Shown here piece by piece: positions 43,092 to 52,183 of a stretch of 64,000 bases of DNA. The notes beneath the pieces are model-generated. The model searched no databases, was not told where the DNA came from, and saw only the letters and a program-made list of their open reading frames with translations. This DNA is from Bryobacterales bacterium (lineage in GTDB: Bacteria > Acidobacteriota > Terriglobia > Bryobacterales > Bryobacteraceae): NCBI GenBank assembly GCA_019261985.1, contig JAFAQY010000018.1, positions 1 through 64,000 on the forward strand, given 5' to 3'. The position numbers and the translations under genes are program-made. Each line of letters begins with the position of its first letter. Position 1 is the first letter of the stretch.

Positions 43092-44540
43092 ATGAACATG
43101 ACGGGCAATACTGACAGAACAATATTGGTCGGGGACGACGATTCGGAGGTTAGAGATTTTTTGGAGCTGACGCTACGCCACCAAGGCTACGGCGTTCAAC
43201 TCGCCGAGGATGGAGACCAGGTATTGAATCGCCTGGACTCGGAGGAGTCGTTTTCGGCCGTCATGCTGGACATCTACATGCCCGGCAAGAATGGGTTTGA
43301 AGTCTTGCATGAAATTCGCAGGAAAGATCGGGATCTTCCGGTGATCATGCTTTCGGGTGCTTCGAGCCCCGAGAACATCGTAGCGGTGATGAAAAAGGGC
43401 GCCAACGATTTTCTCGGCAAGCCGTTTAGCTCCGAAGATGTGCACCGGGCGTTGAAGGGCATCTTTGAAACCCGCCCTGCGCCCAGGCCCGCGCCGGTGG
43501 AGCGGACGCGCAGCAAGATTTCCGAGTCCAGCAACGCTTACGGCAGTTGGAGTCCGGCCATCCAGGAGCTTTACGCGATGGCGGCGGCGGTCGGCCCCTC
43601 CGACACTCCCGTGCTGATCCAGGGTGAGACCGGAGTCGGAAAGGAAGTGCTGGCGCGGCAATTGCACGCGCTCTCTCGCCGGGCGCATAAACCGTTCTTC
43701 AAACTGAATTGCGCCGCGCTTCCGTCAGAATTAGTGGAAAGCGAGCTATTCGGCTACGAACGGGGCGCCTTTACGGGCGCATTTCAGCGTAAGCCCGGAA
43801 TGTTCGAGCTGGCGGACGGCGGTACGCTGCTGCTGGATGAAATCGGCGACATGGATTTCAAGCTCCAGGCCAAGCTGCTGCAGGTGCTCCAGGACCACGA
43901 ATTCCAAAGATTGGGCGGCAAAGAGACGGTGCGGGTCGACGTGCGAGTGATCGCGGCGACTCACAACGATCTGGAGAGGGCCATCGCGCAGGAGAAATTC
44001 CGCCAAGATCTGTATTACCGGCTGAATGTGGTGACCCTCTATGTCCCGCCGCTGCGCGAGCGCAAGGACGACATCATGCCGCTCGCCCGGCTGCTGCTCG
44101 ACAAGCATGCGGCGGCGGGCGCTCCCAAAGTGGAAGTTACCGCGCAACTGCAGCAGGCGCTGATGCTGCACGATTGGCCCGGCAACGTTCGCGAGCTGGA
44201 GAATGTAATCCGCAAGCTCATTGTGCTTCGCGATCCCGAATTGATCTCTAAGGATTTGAGCGATCGCGCTACGCGCAAAAGCCTCAACACAGTTCCGGCG
44301 ATGACCGGCAGCACCATGGAAACGGTTCCCGTGAGCGCCCCGATTCTCGAGCAGGTGCGCCGGGCGAAGCACCAGGCGGAAACCGAAGCCATTCTGGCCG
44401 CCCTTACCTCCACGCAATGGAATCGCAAAAAAGCGGCGAACCTTCTGAAAATCGACTATAAGGCGCTGCTCTACAAAATGAAGAAGCTCGGCATTGAGAC
44501 CAAGGTGGCGGTGCTTCCCAGCGACGAGGAAGGGTTTTAA
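43092..44540 (+). CDS. NtrC-family sigma-54-dependent response regulator
   Basis: A 482-residue activator. Receiver: ILVGDDDSEVRDFL, D60 in VMLDIYMPG, K in GKPF. AAA+ domain: Walker A GETGVGKE, the sigma-54-contact loop GAFTGAF in ELFGYERGAFTGAF, Walker B TLLLDEIGDM, and the arginine-finger area RFRQDLYYRLNVVTL-like. The C-terminal FIS-type helix-turn-helix is ILAALTSTQWNRKKAANLLK, IDYKALLYKMKKLG. It activates promoters of the -24/-12 type. Partner kinase: 41845-43005. The A-rich gap before it contains a duplicated GCTAGAAAAGC. Confidence 0.93.
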   Translation: MNMTGNTDRTILVGDDDSEVRDFLELTLRHQGYGVQLAEDGDQVLNRLDSEESFSAVMLDIYMPGKNGFEVLHEIRRKDRDLPVIMLSGASSPENIVAVMKKGANDFLGKPFSSEDVHRALKGIFETRPAPRPAPVERTRSKISESSNAYGSWSPAIQELYAMAAAVGPSDTPVLIQGETGVGKEVLARQLHALSRRAHKPFFKLNCAALPSELVESELFGYERGAFTGAFQRKPGMFELADGGTLLLDEIGDMDFKLQAKLLQVLQDHEFQRLGGKETVRVDVRVIAATHNDLERAIAQEKFRQDLYYRLNVVTLYVPPLRERKDDIMPLARLLLDKHAAAGAPKVEVTAQLQQALMLHDWPGNVRELENVIRKLIVLRDPELISKDLSDRATRKSLNTVPAMTGSTMETVPVSAPILEQVRRAKHQAETEAILAALTSTQWNRKKAANLLKIDYKALLYKMKKLGIETKVAVLPSDEEGF

Positions 44541-44546
44541 AACATT

Positions 44547-44655
44547 GTGGAGCAGGTTGCCAACCTGCGCGCGATTGCCAATCGCGCTGTTCGGGGTAGG
44601 AACAAAGGTCGGCAGGCGGGTTGGCAACCCGCCGCAGGATGGCATCCTGCCCCAC
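44547..44655. repeat. GGTTGCCAACC repeat, full copy
   Basis: GTGGAGCAGGTTGCCAACCTGC to GCAGGATGGCATCCTGCCCCAC (outer ends). Inner GCGCGATTGCCAATCGCGC and GCGGGTTGGCAACCCGC hairpins are intact. It lies between the NtrC-type regulator and the protein kinase; the kinase frame runs back into it. Confidence 0.88.
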
Positions 44656-44680
44656 ACGTGAACATGAAATCCTGAATGGA

Positions 44681-47230
44681 GTGACGGCAAGGACCGATCA
44701 TCCGCATTACGAGATCCTGGAACCCCTCGGCGAAGGCGGCATGGGGGTAGTGTTCAAGGCGCGCGATAAGCGCCTGAACCGCATTGTCGCCCTGAAGTTT
44801 CTCGCGCCGGCTCAAGCTCACCGCGATGACGCTCTCCGGCGCTTCGAGCGCGAAGCACTGGCTATCGCCGCTCTCAACCATCCCAACATAGCCGTGGTGT
44901 ATGAAGTTGGCGAGTGGGATGGAAGCCCCTTCCTTGCACTGGAGTACTTGCCCGGCGGCACTCTCAAGAAGCGCTGCCGCGGGCGGCGGCTGGCGCCCGC
45001 TGAGCTGTTGCACTACGCCGCTCAAGTGGGCAGAGCGCTGGCATACGCCCATGAGCAAGGTATTCTGCATCGCGACATCAAGGCCGGAAATGTTATGTTC
45101 GGCGAACAGGGCGATCTGAAGCTGGTCGATTTCGGGCTGGCGAAATGGCGCGACGCCGAAGACGCGACTCGCACCGGCGCAATGGTGGGCACGATCCCCT
45201 ACATGTCGCCGGAGCTTCTCGACGGCGAACCCGCGACTGCGCAGAGCGACCTTTACGCCTTCGGAGCCCTTGTCTATGAGCTGGCCGCCGGGCAGCCGAT
45301 GTTCGGTGGGGAGCGCACCGAGACCCTGATTCGCCGGATCGTGACGGGGGAAATAACGCCATTGGCAACCGTGCGCCCCGATCTTCCGACGCGAATCACA
45401 GCCGCGGTCGCGCGCGCTACGACGCCCGATCCGCGGCAACGTTACTCCTCGGTGCGGGAGTTTATGCGCGATCTCGGGCCGGGTCTGAGCGGCAGCGGTT
45501 CCGCCGATCTGGCGGAACCGGAAACCGTAACCATGCCGCTACGGCAAACCGGAACGGCAAGACGCCGGTGGCGGCTTCCGCGCGTGTGGATTTATGCGCC
45601 CGGGGCCGTGCTGGCTATAGCCGGAGTATTCGGAATCGAACACTGGTGGCGCGCGCCGGCGCCGCTGAAAACTCTCGTGGTGCTTCCGCTGGAGGAACTC
45701 GGCAATGCGCCGGAAGGCCGGATGCTGGCGGACGGTCTGCAAGAAAGCATCACAGACACGCTTGCGAATGCGCCATCGTTGAGGGAGTCGATGTTGGTCG
45801 TGCCGTCGGCCGAGGTAAGACGGAACCAAATCAAAACCATCGCCGACGCGCACAAACAATTCAACGCCGATCTGGCCATCGCCGGCACGATCGAAAAGAA
45901 CGCGGAAAGCTTACGGCTGACCTTGAATCTGGCGGATGCGGGTTCGCTGCGGCAGCAAGGCACCCGCGTGCTGGAACTTCGGCCCGAGGAAATGGCCGCC
46001 TTACAGGACCGGCTGGGAGATGAGCTCGGAGCGCTGCTCAGCGCCGGCCCGGTAAAGCGCGCCGGCCAAGTGGCGCCCGGCGAGACAACCCACAATGCCG
46101 CGGCGTACCGGCTTTATGTGGAAGGCAAGGGCGCGCTCCAAAGCCGGGACCTGGATAAGGCGATCGAGGATCTCAAAATGGCCGTGGATCTGGATCCGCA
46201 ATTCATGCCGGCGCGGGCGAATTTGGCCGAGTCTTACTTCCGCAAATACACGCAGACGAAAGACGGCAAGTGGCTGGCACTGGCCGATGCCGAGGCTTCC
46301 GAGGCGGCGCAGCGCGGCGACAGCAAGAATATCGCATTCGTGCAGGCGATGATTTGGCGCGCGACCGGGCAAGCGGAGAGAGCCATCCCCGTTTTTCGGG
46401 GAATGGTTCAGCGCGATCCGGACAACATGGATGCTCGAACGGCGCTAGCGCAAGTACTACAGGCGGCGGGCCGCACTCAAGAAGCGGAGGCGGCCTTCCA
46501 AGCGGCGATCCGCCAGCGGCCGGGATACTGGCCGACCTACCAGCTTCTGGGAACGTTCTATTTCGGGCAGCACGAAAACGCCAAAGCCGAACAAGCGTAC
46601 TTGACCGGTATTGCCGTGGCTCCCGGAGTTCCGGCCATGCACTCGAATCTGGGCGCGGTTTATTTCTCGCAAGGAAAGTGGGACGATGCCGCGCGCGAGT
46701 TCGACAAATCCGTGTCATTGAAGCCGTATGCACTGGGGTATGCCAATCTCGGCACGGTCCGGTTTTATCAAGGCCGGTACAGTGAAGCGGCGGAGAAGTT
46801 CGAGGAGGCGACCAGGCTTCAACCGGCTAATCCGGTCAACTGGGGAAATCTCGGGGATGCATTATGGCAGCTCCCCGGCAGCCGCGAGCGCGCGCGTGAA
46901 GCATTCGACAAGGGGGCGGTGCTTGCGAGCGAGGAACTGGCTCTGAACCCCGGAAATTTCGGGCTCCGCAAATCCTATGCTCTTTATGTGGCGAAGTTGG
47001 GCCGAACCAAAGAGGCACTAAAAGAAATCGAACAAGCGCTGAAGCAAGCTCCCAAGGACCGCGATGTCCAGTACTGGGCGGCACGGGTCTACGCCATAAC
47101 CGGCGACATCGCGCGCGCGAAATCCGCATTACAAGCTGCGCTCGCGCTGGGCTATGACCGTCATGCCCTGGAGCACGAACCGGATCTCAAAGCTCTCTCC
47201 GCGGAAGCCCCGAAAAGTACCGCCAATTAA
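44681..47230 (+). CDS. Transmembrane Ser/Thr protein kinase with TolB-like and TPR domains
   Basis: 849 residues from GTG 44681; the frame upstream of this comes from the repeat at 44547-44655. The kinase domain reads YEILEPLGEGGMGVVFKARD, VALKFLAP, LHRDIKAGNVMF (catalytic loop), LVDFGLAKW (DFG) and GTIPYMSPELL. A single membrane helix (about residue 305, APGAVLAIAGVFGI) follows. Next is a FlgN/TolB-like adenylate-cyclase-associated part (LVVLPLEELGNAPEGRMLADGL) and at least seven TPRs (AHSNLGAVYFSQGKWDDAAREF-like). Eukaryotic-like kinases of this build are common in Acidobacteria and sense extracytoplasmic signals. Confidence 0.88.
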   Translation: MTARTDHPHYEILEPLGEGGMGVVFKARDKRLNRIVALKFLAPAQAHRDDALRRFEREALAIAALNHPNIAVVYEVGEWDGSPFLALEYLPGGTLKKRCRGRRLAPAELLHYAAQVGRALAYAHEQGILHRDIKAGNVMFGEQGDLKLVDFGLAKWRDAEDATRTGAMVGTIPYMSPELLDGEPATAQSDLYAFGALVYELAAGQPMFGGERTETLIRRIVTGEITPLATVRPDLPTRITAAVARATTPDPRQRYSSVREFMRDLGPGLSGSGSADLAEPETVTMPLRQTGTARRRWRLPRVWIYAPGAVLAIAGVFGIEHWWRAPAPLKTLVVLPLEELGNAPEGRMLADGLQESITDTLANAPSLRESMLVVPSAEVRRNQIKTIADAHKQFNADLAIAGTIEKNAESLRLTLNLADAGSLRQQGTRVLELRPEEMAALQDRLGDELGALLSAGPVKRAGQVAPGETTHNAAAYRLYVEGKGALQSRDLDKAIEDLKMAVDLDPQFMPARANLAESYFRKYTQTKDGKWLALADAEASEAAQRGDSKNIAFVQAMIWRATGQAERAIPVFRGMVQRDPDNMDARTALAQVLQAAGRTQEAEAAFQAAIRQRPGYWPTYQLLGTFYFGQHENAKAEQAYLTGIAVAPGVPAMHSNLGAVYFSQGKWDDAAREFDKSVSLKPYALGYANLGTVRFYQGRYSEAAEKFEEATRLQPANPVNWGNLGDALWQLPGSRERAREAFDKGAVLASEELALNPGNFGLRKSYALYVAKLGRTKEALKEIEQALKQAPKDRDVQYWAARVYAITGDIARAKSALQAALALGYDRHALEHEPDLKALSAEAPKSTAN

Positions 47231-47276
47231 GCTATAATCGCAGAGTTTCCCAAATCAAATAGAGGAGCTCAAGCGC

Positions 47277-48080
47277 ATGCACCCACTGCGTTCCGCGAAA
47301 TCCGCCACACCGCGGCAAGTGAACCAATACGTCGTGTTTGTGAACGTAACATTGCACGATTACGGGCCAACCTACACGTACTTGCTGTATAACAGCTCGG
47401 CGCCGCCCGATCCGTTACGCGTGAACGTGGGCGATCAGGTGGCTTGGTACGTGCGCGTAATCGACGGGCCCGCGCAACGGGTGCAGCCGTATCAAATCAC
47501 GTTTGGGAATGCCTCTTTGTTCGGGACGGCCTCGCTGAGCGTTCCCGCGGGCGGATTCAGTCCATTTCTGCACGTGGTGTCCCTGCCGGGCGCCAGAAGC
47601 AAATATACACTTAGCGTCGCCGGCATCAGTCCGCCCAGCGATCCGGAAGTGCAGGTGGACGGCGACACAGTTATTTCGACAGACCGCGTTCCGATTACGT
47701 ATGTCGTGAACTGGACGGCGCCCGACGGCACTCACCCGCAAGGCGTGCTCACCTACACCGCCGATGGCGGCAACTCCGTTCCGTTTCCATCGTCATTGCC
47801 GGTGATCGCCGGCGACTTCGTGACATTCCAGTCTCCGGGGGCGCAGCCCTTCAATGTGGTTTTTGTGGGAAGCGATCACACCGTTGCTTCGCCCTTTGTC
47901 GAGAGTCCGAATTCCAATATCATACCGGGGCAAACCTACAGCGGCGGCGTCGAGTCGACGATCAAATTAACGGTAGCGGTTAATCCGGATGTGAGCACAA
48001 GCTTTCCCTTTTACCTGGTTCTTCAAAACAACGACTCCGCGGTTTCGGCGACGGTCGCTCTCAGTGTGAGTAACGGGTGA
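47277..48080 (+). CDS. Beta-rich conserved protein of unknown function, two-domain
   Basis: The 267-residue protein has no signal peptide. It appears to be two similar beta-sandwich modules: YVVFVNVTLHDYGPTYTYLLYN with VGDQVAWYVRV, and YVVNWTAPDGTHPQGVLTY with AGDFVTFQSPG. Each ends in a segment of alternating hydrophobic strands (SKYTLSVAGIS; LTVAVNPDVS). The fold resembles cupredoxin-like or Ig-like repeats without visible copper ligands. Upstream are TATAAT (47233-47238) and GAGGAG. Function unknown. Confidence 0.6.
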   Translation: MHPLRSAKSATPRQVNQYVVFVNVTLHDYGPTYTYLLYNSSAPPDPLRVNVGDQVAWYVRVIDGPAQRVQPYQITFGNASLFGTASLSVPAGGFSPFLHVVSLPGARSKYTLSVAGISPPSDPEVQVDGDTVISTDRVPITYVVNWTAPDGTHPQGVLTYTADGGNSVPFPSSLPVIAGDFVTFQSPGAQPFNVVFVGSDHTVASPFVESPNSNIIPGQTYSGGVESTIKLTVAVNPDVSTSFPFYLVLQNNDSAVSATVALSVSNG

Positions 48081-48163
48081 GCTTGCACATAGCTTTGGCC
48101 TGAATCCTTCCGGCTGCCTCCCGCATCTCCCTATTGTTGACGGAGATTGGGGAGATCTCTACA

Positions 48164-49135
48164 ATGGATAGGTACCCACGCATGGCTCTTGCCGTTCCAC
48201 GACCGAACCGCGCACCTCTAACTACTTCATTACTGGACCAGATCGGCAATACTCCCCTGCTCCGGCTGGCTAAGCTCGATGCCGAGCTTCCGGGCGTCGA
48301 AATCTATGCAAAGGCGGAGTTTTTCAATCCGGGAGGTTCGGTAAAAGACCGGGCTGCTCGGAACATGGTCGAGGATGGGGAGCGGACGGGCCGCTTAGGC
48401 CACAACCGGATTCTGCTGGATGCGACCAGCGGCAACACCGGGATCGCGTACGCGATGATAGGCGCGATCAAGGGATTCAAGGTCAAGCTCTGTCTGCCTG
48501 AAAACGCCTCCCATGAACGCAAGCAAATCCTGAAAGGCTACGGGGCGGAGATGGTGTTTTCCGACCCCGGCGAGGGTTCCGACGGCGCAATCCGCCTCTG
48601 CCGGGAGCTTTACGAATCCGACCCGGACGCTTATTTCTATCCGGATCAGTACAACAACCCGGCGAACTGGAAAGCGCACTTCGACGGCACGGCCGTGGAG
48701 ATCCTCGAACAAACCAATGGCGCGATCACGCACTTCGTCGCCTCCATGGGCACCAGCGGAACGTTCACCGGAAACTCGCGGCGATTGAAGCGCGATGTGC
48801 CTGGCGTGACCTGCATTTCCGCTCAGCCGTCCTCCGGGTTCCACGGTCTTGAAGGTCTGAAGCACATGCCCACCGCCATCGTTCCGGGCATTTACGATTC
48901 GAAGCTGGCCGACGACAACTTATGGATTGAAACCGAAGACGCCTATCGCATGACTCGCTGGCTGGGCCGCACGGAAGGCTTGCTGGCGGGGATGTCATCG
49001 GGCGCGAACGTCCATGCCGCCCGCGAAGTCGGGCGCAGGCTGGTGAAGGCGGGCCGCAAAGGCCTGATTGTGACGGTGCTCGCCGACGGCGCCACGAAAT
49101 ATTTGAGCGAAGCGTTCTGGGATGATCAAGATTAA
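48164..49135 (+). CDS. cysM: Cysteine synthase, CysM/OASS family
   Basis: The 323-residue PLP enzyme (start 48164, after GGGGAG) has LLDQIGNTPLLRL, the PLP lysine in NPGGSVKDRAA, the substrate loop LDATSGNTGIAYAMI, and the glycine-rich phosphate loop ASMGTSGTFTG. In CysM the acceptor substrate is O-phosphoserine, and sulfide may come from a protein thiocarboxylate. The overlap of 14 bases with the JAMM protease gene and the following CysO-E1 fusion strongly suggest the mycobacterial-type CysO/Mec/CysM route. The choice of start is moderately certain. Confidence 0.85.
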   Translation: MDRYPRMALAVPRPNRAPLTTSLLDQIGNTPLLRLAKLDAELPGVEIYAKAEFFNPGGSVKDRAARNMVEDGERTGRLGHNRILLDATSGNTGIAYAMIGAIKGFKVKLCLPENASHERKQILKGYGAEMVFSDPGEGSDGAIRLCRELYESDPDAYFYPDQYNNPANWKAHFDGTAVEILEQTNGAITHFVASMGTSGTFTGNSRRLKRDVPGVTCISAQPSSGFHGLEGLKHMPTAIVPGIYDSKLADDNLWIETEDAYRMTRWLGRTEGLLAGMSSGANVHAAREVGRRLVKAGRKGLIVTVLADGATKYLSEAFWDDQD

Positions 49136-49547
49136 TTCGGAAGCGTGGCATATGATGGTAGCCCACGCGGAATCCAGATTTCCAAACGAATGTTGCGGCG
49201 CAATGATCGGCAACATCGACGGCGAACAAAAAAACGTGACCGCGGCGGTTCCGATGGAGAATGCCTTTGCGGGCGAGCAGGGCGCCCGCTACGAGCTTCG
49301 CCCGCAGGATTTGCTGGAAGCGGATCGCCGGGCGCGGGCGGAAGGCAAGGACTTGATCGGCATCTTCCATTCCCATCCCGATTGCGATGCGTACTTCTCC
49401 ACGACGGACCTGCAGAATTCCTGCCCCTGGTATTCTTTCGTCGTATTATCGGTGAAAGGCGGCAAGTTCGACCATGCGGCCAGCTTCCTTCCGAACCCCG
49501 ATCAGACCGATGCTGAGAAAGAAGAATTGATATGGCCAAAGTTTTAA
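49122..49547 (+). CDS. mec: JAMM/MPN metalloprotease, Mec-like
   Basis: The 141-residue protein has the JAMM zinc motif: E in NECCGAM, then HSHPDCDAYFSTTD, the H-x-H-x(n)-D part of the E...HxHx(7-8)SxxD pattern. Mec proteins cleave CysO-cysteine after Gly-Gly to release cysteine. It overlaps cysM by 14 bases and the fusion gene by 16 bases. This forms a three-gene translationally coupled unit. Confidence 0.87.
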   Translation: MIKINSEAWHMMVAHAESRFPNECCGAMIGNIDGEQKNVTAAVPMENAFAGEQGARYELRPQDLLEADRRARAEGKDLIGIFHSHPDCDAYFSTTDLQNSCPWYSFVVLSVKGGKFDHAASFLPNPDQTDAEKEELIWPKF

Positions 49548-50992
49548 TTCCTACCCCTCTGCGGCAATACGTAGAGAAGCGCGATTCCGTGGAGCTGACG
49601 GGCGGAACCGTCGCCGAGGTCCTGGGCGCGCTCACCTCGCAGTTCCCGGATTTGCGCAAGCAGATCTTCAATGACGAAGGCAAGCTGCGCAGCTTCGTGA
49701 ACGTTTACTTGAACGACGAAGACATTCGGTATTTGAAAAAGGATGCCACGCCGGTGGCTTCCGGCGACACGCTTTCCATTGTTCCAAGCATTGCAGGGGG
49801 CGCTGTGGATGTAGCCCCGAGCCCTGCCGTTGCCATCCCGCCGACATCGCTTTCAAGCGATGAGATCCTGCGCTACTCGCGTCACCTGATCATGCCCGAA
49901 GTAGGCATGGAAGGGCAGCTGAAGCTGAAGAACGCGAAGATTTTGCTGGTGGGAACCGGAGGGCTCGGGGCGCCGCTGGGGCTATATCTTTCGGCGGCGG
50001 GCATCGGCCGAATTGGGCTGGTGGATTTCGACGTCGTCGATTTCACCAACCTGCAGCGGCAGGTTATTCATGGCACGAAAGACGTCGGCCGGAAAAAACT
50101 CGATTCGGCCGCGGATCGCATGCTCGATATCAATCCGAACGTCAGGATCGATCGCTACGAAGTGGCGCTCGACAGCTCGAATGCGCTGGATATCCTGGAG
50201 CCCTACGATCTGGTGATCGATGGCACGGACAATTTCCCTACTCGCTATCTGGTGAACGATGCATGCGTCATTTTGAAGAAGCCGAACGTCTATGGCTCCA
50301 TCTTCCGGTTTGAAGGACAGGCCAGCGTTTTCGCATATCCGGGCGGACCGTGCTACCGGTGCCTGTATCCCGAGCCGCCTCCCCCGGGTTTGGTTCCAAG
50401 CTGCGCCGAGGGCGGAGTGCTCGGCATCCTTCCGGGCATTATCGGACTGGTTCAAGCCACGGAAGCTGTGAAATTGATTCTGGGCGCGGGCGAGCCGCTA
50501 GTTGGCCGCTTACTGCTGTACGACGCTCTTGCAATGAAGTTCCGCGAACTGAAGCTGCGCCGCAATCCCGAGTGCCCCGTTTGCGGAGACCACCCCACCA
50601 TCACCGAGCTCATCGATTATCAGCAGTTCTGTGGAGTTACCGTGCAAGAGCCGGCCCCGCCCGCGGGCACCAAAGAAGGCGAGATCGATCCCGTGGACGT
50701 GAAAGCGAAGATGGAGCGGGGCGACAATTTCGTGTTGCTGGATGTGCGTGAGCCGCATGAATATTTGATTTGCAACATCCCGTTCGCCAAATTGATTCCG
50801 CTGGGCGATCTGCCGAAGCGGGTGAATGAGCTCGACAGCGCGGTGGAAATTGTGGCGCACTGCAAGAGCGGCGCGCGCAGCGCGAAAGCCTGCGATTTCC
50901 TACGTCAGGCAGGGTTCCGCAAAGTGAAGAACATGAAAGGCGGGATTATCGCGTGGAGCGACAAGGTCGACCCGCGCGTGCCGAAGTACTAA
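49532..50992 (+). CDS. CysO-like ubiquitin-fold sulfur carrier fused to E1 (MoeZ/ThiF) and rhodanese
   Basis: 486 residues. Residues 1-90 are a CysO/MoaD-type carrier ([30 protein letters not shown]) ending in Gly89-Gly90. After a Pro/Ala linker (91-109) comes an E1-like adenylating domain (about 110-360): [17 protein letters not shown], the CxxC zinc pairs CYRC and CPVC, and the conserved SCAEGGVLG cysteine. A rhodanese domain (385-486) carries the active loop CKSGARS. So carrier, activating enzyme and sulfur donor are one chain. In homologues the carrier has a free C-terminal GG; here it is internal and would need cutting, plausibly by the adjacent Mec. Confidence 0.88.
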   Translation: MAKVLIPTPLRQYVEKRDSVELTGGTVAEVLGALTSQFPDLRKQIFNDEGKLRSFVNVYLNDEDIRYLKKDATPVASGDTLSIVPSIAGGAVDVAPSPAVAIPPTSLSSDEILRYSRHLIMPEVGMEGQLKLKNAKILLVGTGGLGAPLGLYLSAAGIGRIGLVDFDVVDFTNLQRQVIHGTKDVGRKKLDSAADRMLDINPNVRIDRYEVALDSSNALDILEPYDLVIDGTDNFPTRYLVNDACVILKKPNVYGSIFRFEGQASVFAYPGGPCYRCLYPEPPPPGLVPSCAEGGVLGILPGIIGLVQATEAVKLILGAGEPLVGRLLLYDALAMKFRELKLRRNPECPVCGDHPTITELIDYQQFCGVTVQEPAPPAGTKEGEIDPVDVKAKMERGDNFVLLDVREPHEYLICNIPFAKLIPLGDLPKRVNELDSAVEIVAHCKSGARSAKACDFLRQAGFRKVKNMKGGIIAWSDKVDPRVPKY

Positions 50993-52134
50993 TCGCTTTT
51001 CAAAAGCTGCCGCGCGATCACCAGCTTTTGAATCTCGCTGGTCCCCTCGCCAATCGTACACAGCTTTGAATCGCGGTAAAACTTCTCCACGGGGTAATCC
51101 TTAATAAAACCATAGCCGCCGTGGATCTGGACGGCTTCGTTCGACACTCGCACGGCCGTTTCGGAAGCAAAGAGCTTCGCCATCGAGGATTCCTTGTTCA
51201 CCGCCAGTCCCGAATCCTTCATCCAAGCCGCGCGCAAGGTCAGCAGGCGAGCTGCTTCAATATCGGTCGCTATGTCCGCGAGCTTGTGCTGGATCGCCTG
51301 GAATTCCGAGATGAATCTTCCGAATTGCTTGCGCTGCTTGGAGTACTTCAAAGCCGCTTCGTAGGCGCCTTGGGCGATGCCGACCGACAGCGCGGCGATG
51401 GAGATCCGGCCTCCATCTAAAATGCGGAGGCTGTCAATGAACCCTTCGCCCGGCTGGCCGCAGAGCTGCGATGCCGGAAGCCGGCAGTTCGTGAACAGAA
51501 CTTCGCCCGTGGGCGAACATCGCATCCCCAATTTGTTTTCCTTCTTGCCGAAGCGGAATCCAGGCGTGCCCTTGTGGACAATGAACGTCGAGATCCCGTG
51601 TGACGATGCTGCGCGGTCCGTCACCGCCATGGCGACGCAAATATCGGCGATATGAGCATTGGTGGTGAACGTCTTCACGCCGTTCAGCACCCAGCAATCG
51701 CCCTCGCGGACCGCGGTTGTCCGCGCGCCGCCCGCGTCCGATCCCACGTCCGGCTCCGTCAGCGACCAGCACCCGATCCATTCACCCGATGCGAGCTTTG
51801 GGATGTAGCGCCGCTTCTGCTCTTCGCTCCCCGCCGTGTAGATGTGATTGGTGCAGAGCGAGACGTGCGCCGCGACACTCAGCGCGATGGAAGGATCCAC
51901 TCGCGCCAGTTCTTCCGTGATCACCACGTAATCGACGTAGCTGAATCCAGACCCGCCGAGGTCCTCCGGAAAGACCGCGCCCAACACGCCCAGTTTTCCG
52001 AGCGAGCGGAAGACGTCGACAGGGAACTCCTGGGATTCGTCCCACTCCATGACGTGCGGCTTGATTTCCGCTTCGGCGAAGTTGCGAATTGTTTTCCGAA
52101 GCTGACGCTGCTCGTCGTTGAAGCCGAATTGCAT
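50989..52134 (-). CDS. Acyl-CoA dehydrogenase
   Basis: The 381-residue FAD enzyme starts at ATG 52134 ([20 protein letters not shown]). Blocks seen: FAD/acyl-CoA region [60 protein letters not shown], and the catalytic-glutamate region [20 protein letters not shown] with [20 protein letters not shown]. The class is short/medium-chain acyl-CoA dehydrogenase; the substrate is not determined. The longer frame (52155) is encoded by the repeat at 52139. It converges with the CysO-E1 gene, with a 4-bp overlap at the stops. Confidence 0.93.
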   Translation of the reverse strand: MQFGFNDEQRQLRKTIRNFAEAEIKPHVMEWDESQEFPVDVFRSLGKLGVLGAVFPEDLGGSGFSYVDYVVITEELARVDPSIALSVAAHVSLCTNHIYTAGSEEQKRRYIPKLASGEWIGCWSLTEPDVGSDAGGARTTAVREGDCWVLNGVKTFTTNAHIADICVAMAVTDRAASSHGISTFIVHKGTPGFRFGKKENKLGMRCSPTGEVLFTNCRLPASQLCGQPGEGFIDSLRILDGGRISIAALSVGIAQGAYEAALKYSKQRKQFGRFISEFQAIQHKLADIATDIEAARLLTLRAAWMKDSGLAVNKESSMAKLFASETAVRVSNEAVQIHGGYGFIKDYPVEKFYRDSKLCTIGEGTSEIQKLVIARQLLKSD

Positions 52135-52138
52135 CTTG

Positions 52139-52182
52139 GTGGGGCAGGTTGCCAACCTGGCGGCGGGTCGCGAACCCGCCTG
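52139..52182. repeat. GGTTGCCAACC repeat, left-half copy
   Basis: GTGGGGCAGGTTGCCAACCTGG then CGGCGGGTCGCGAACCCGCC. It lies between the acyl-CoA dehydrogenase start and the Gfo/Idh stop, on the 5' side of the dehydrogenase gene. Confidence 0.78.
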
Positions 52183-52183
52183 T

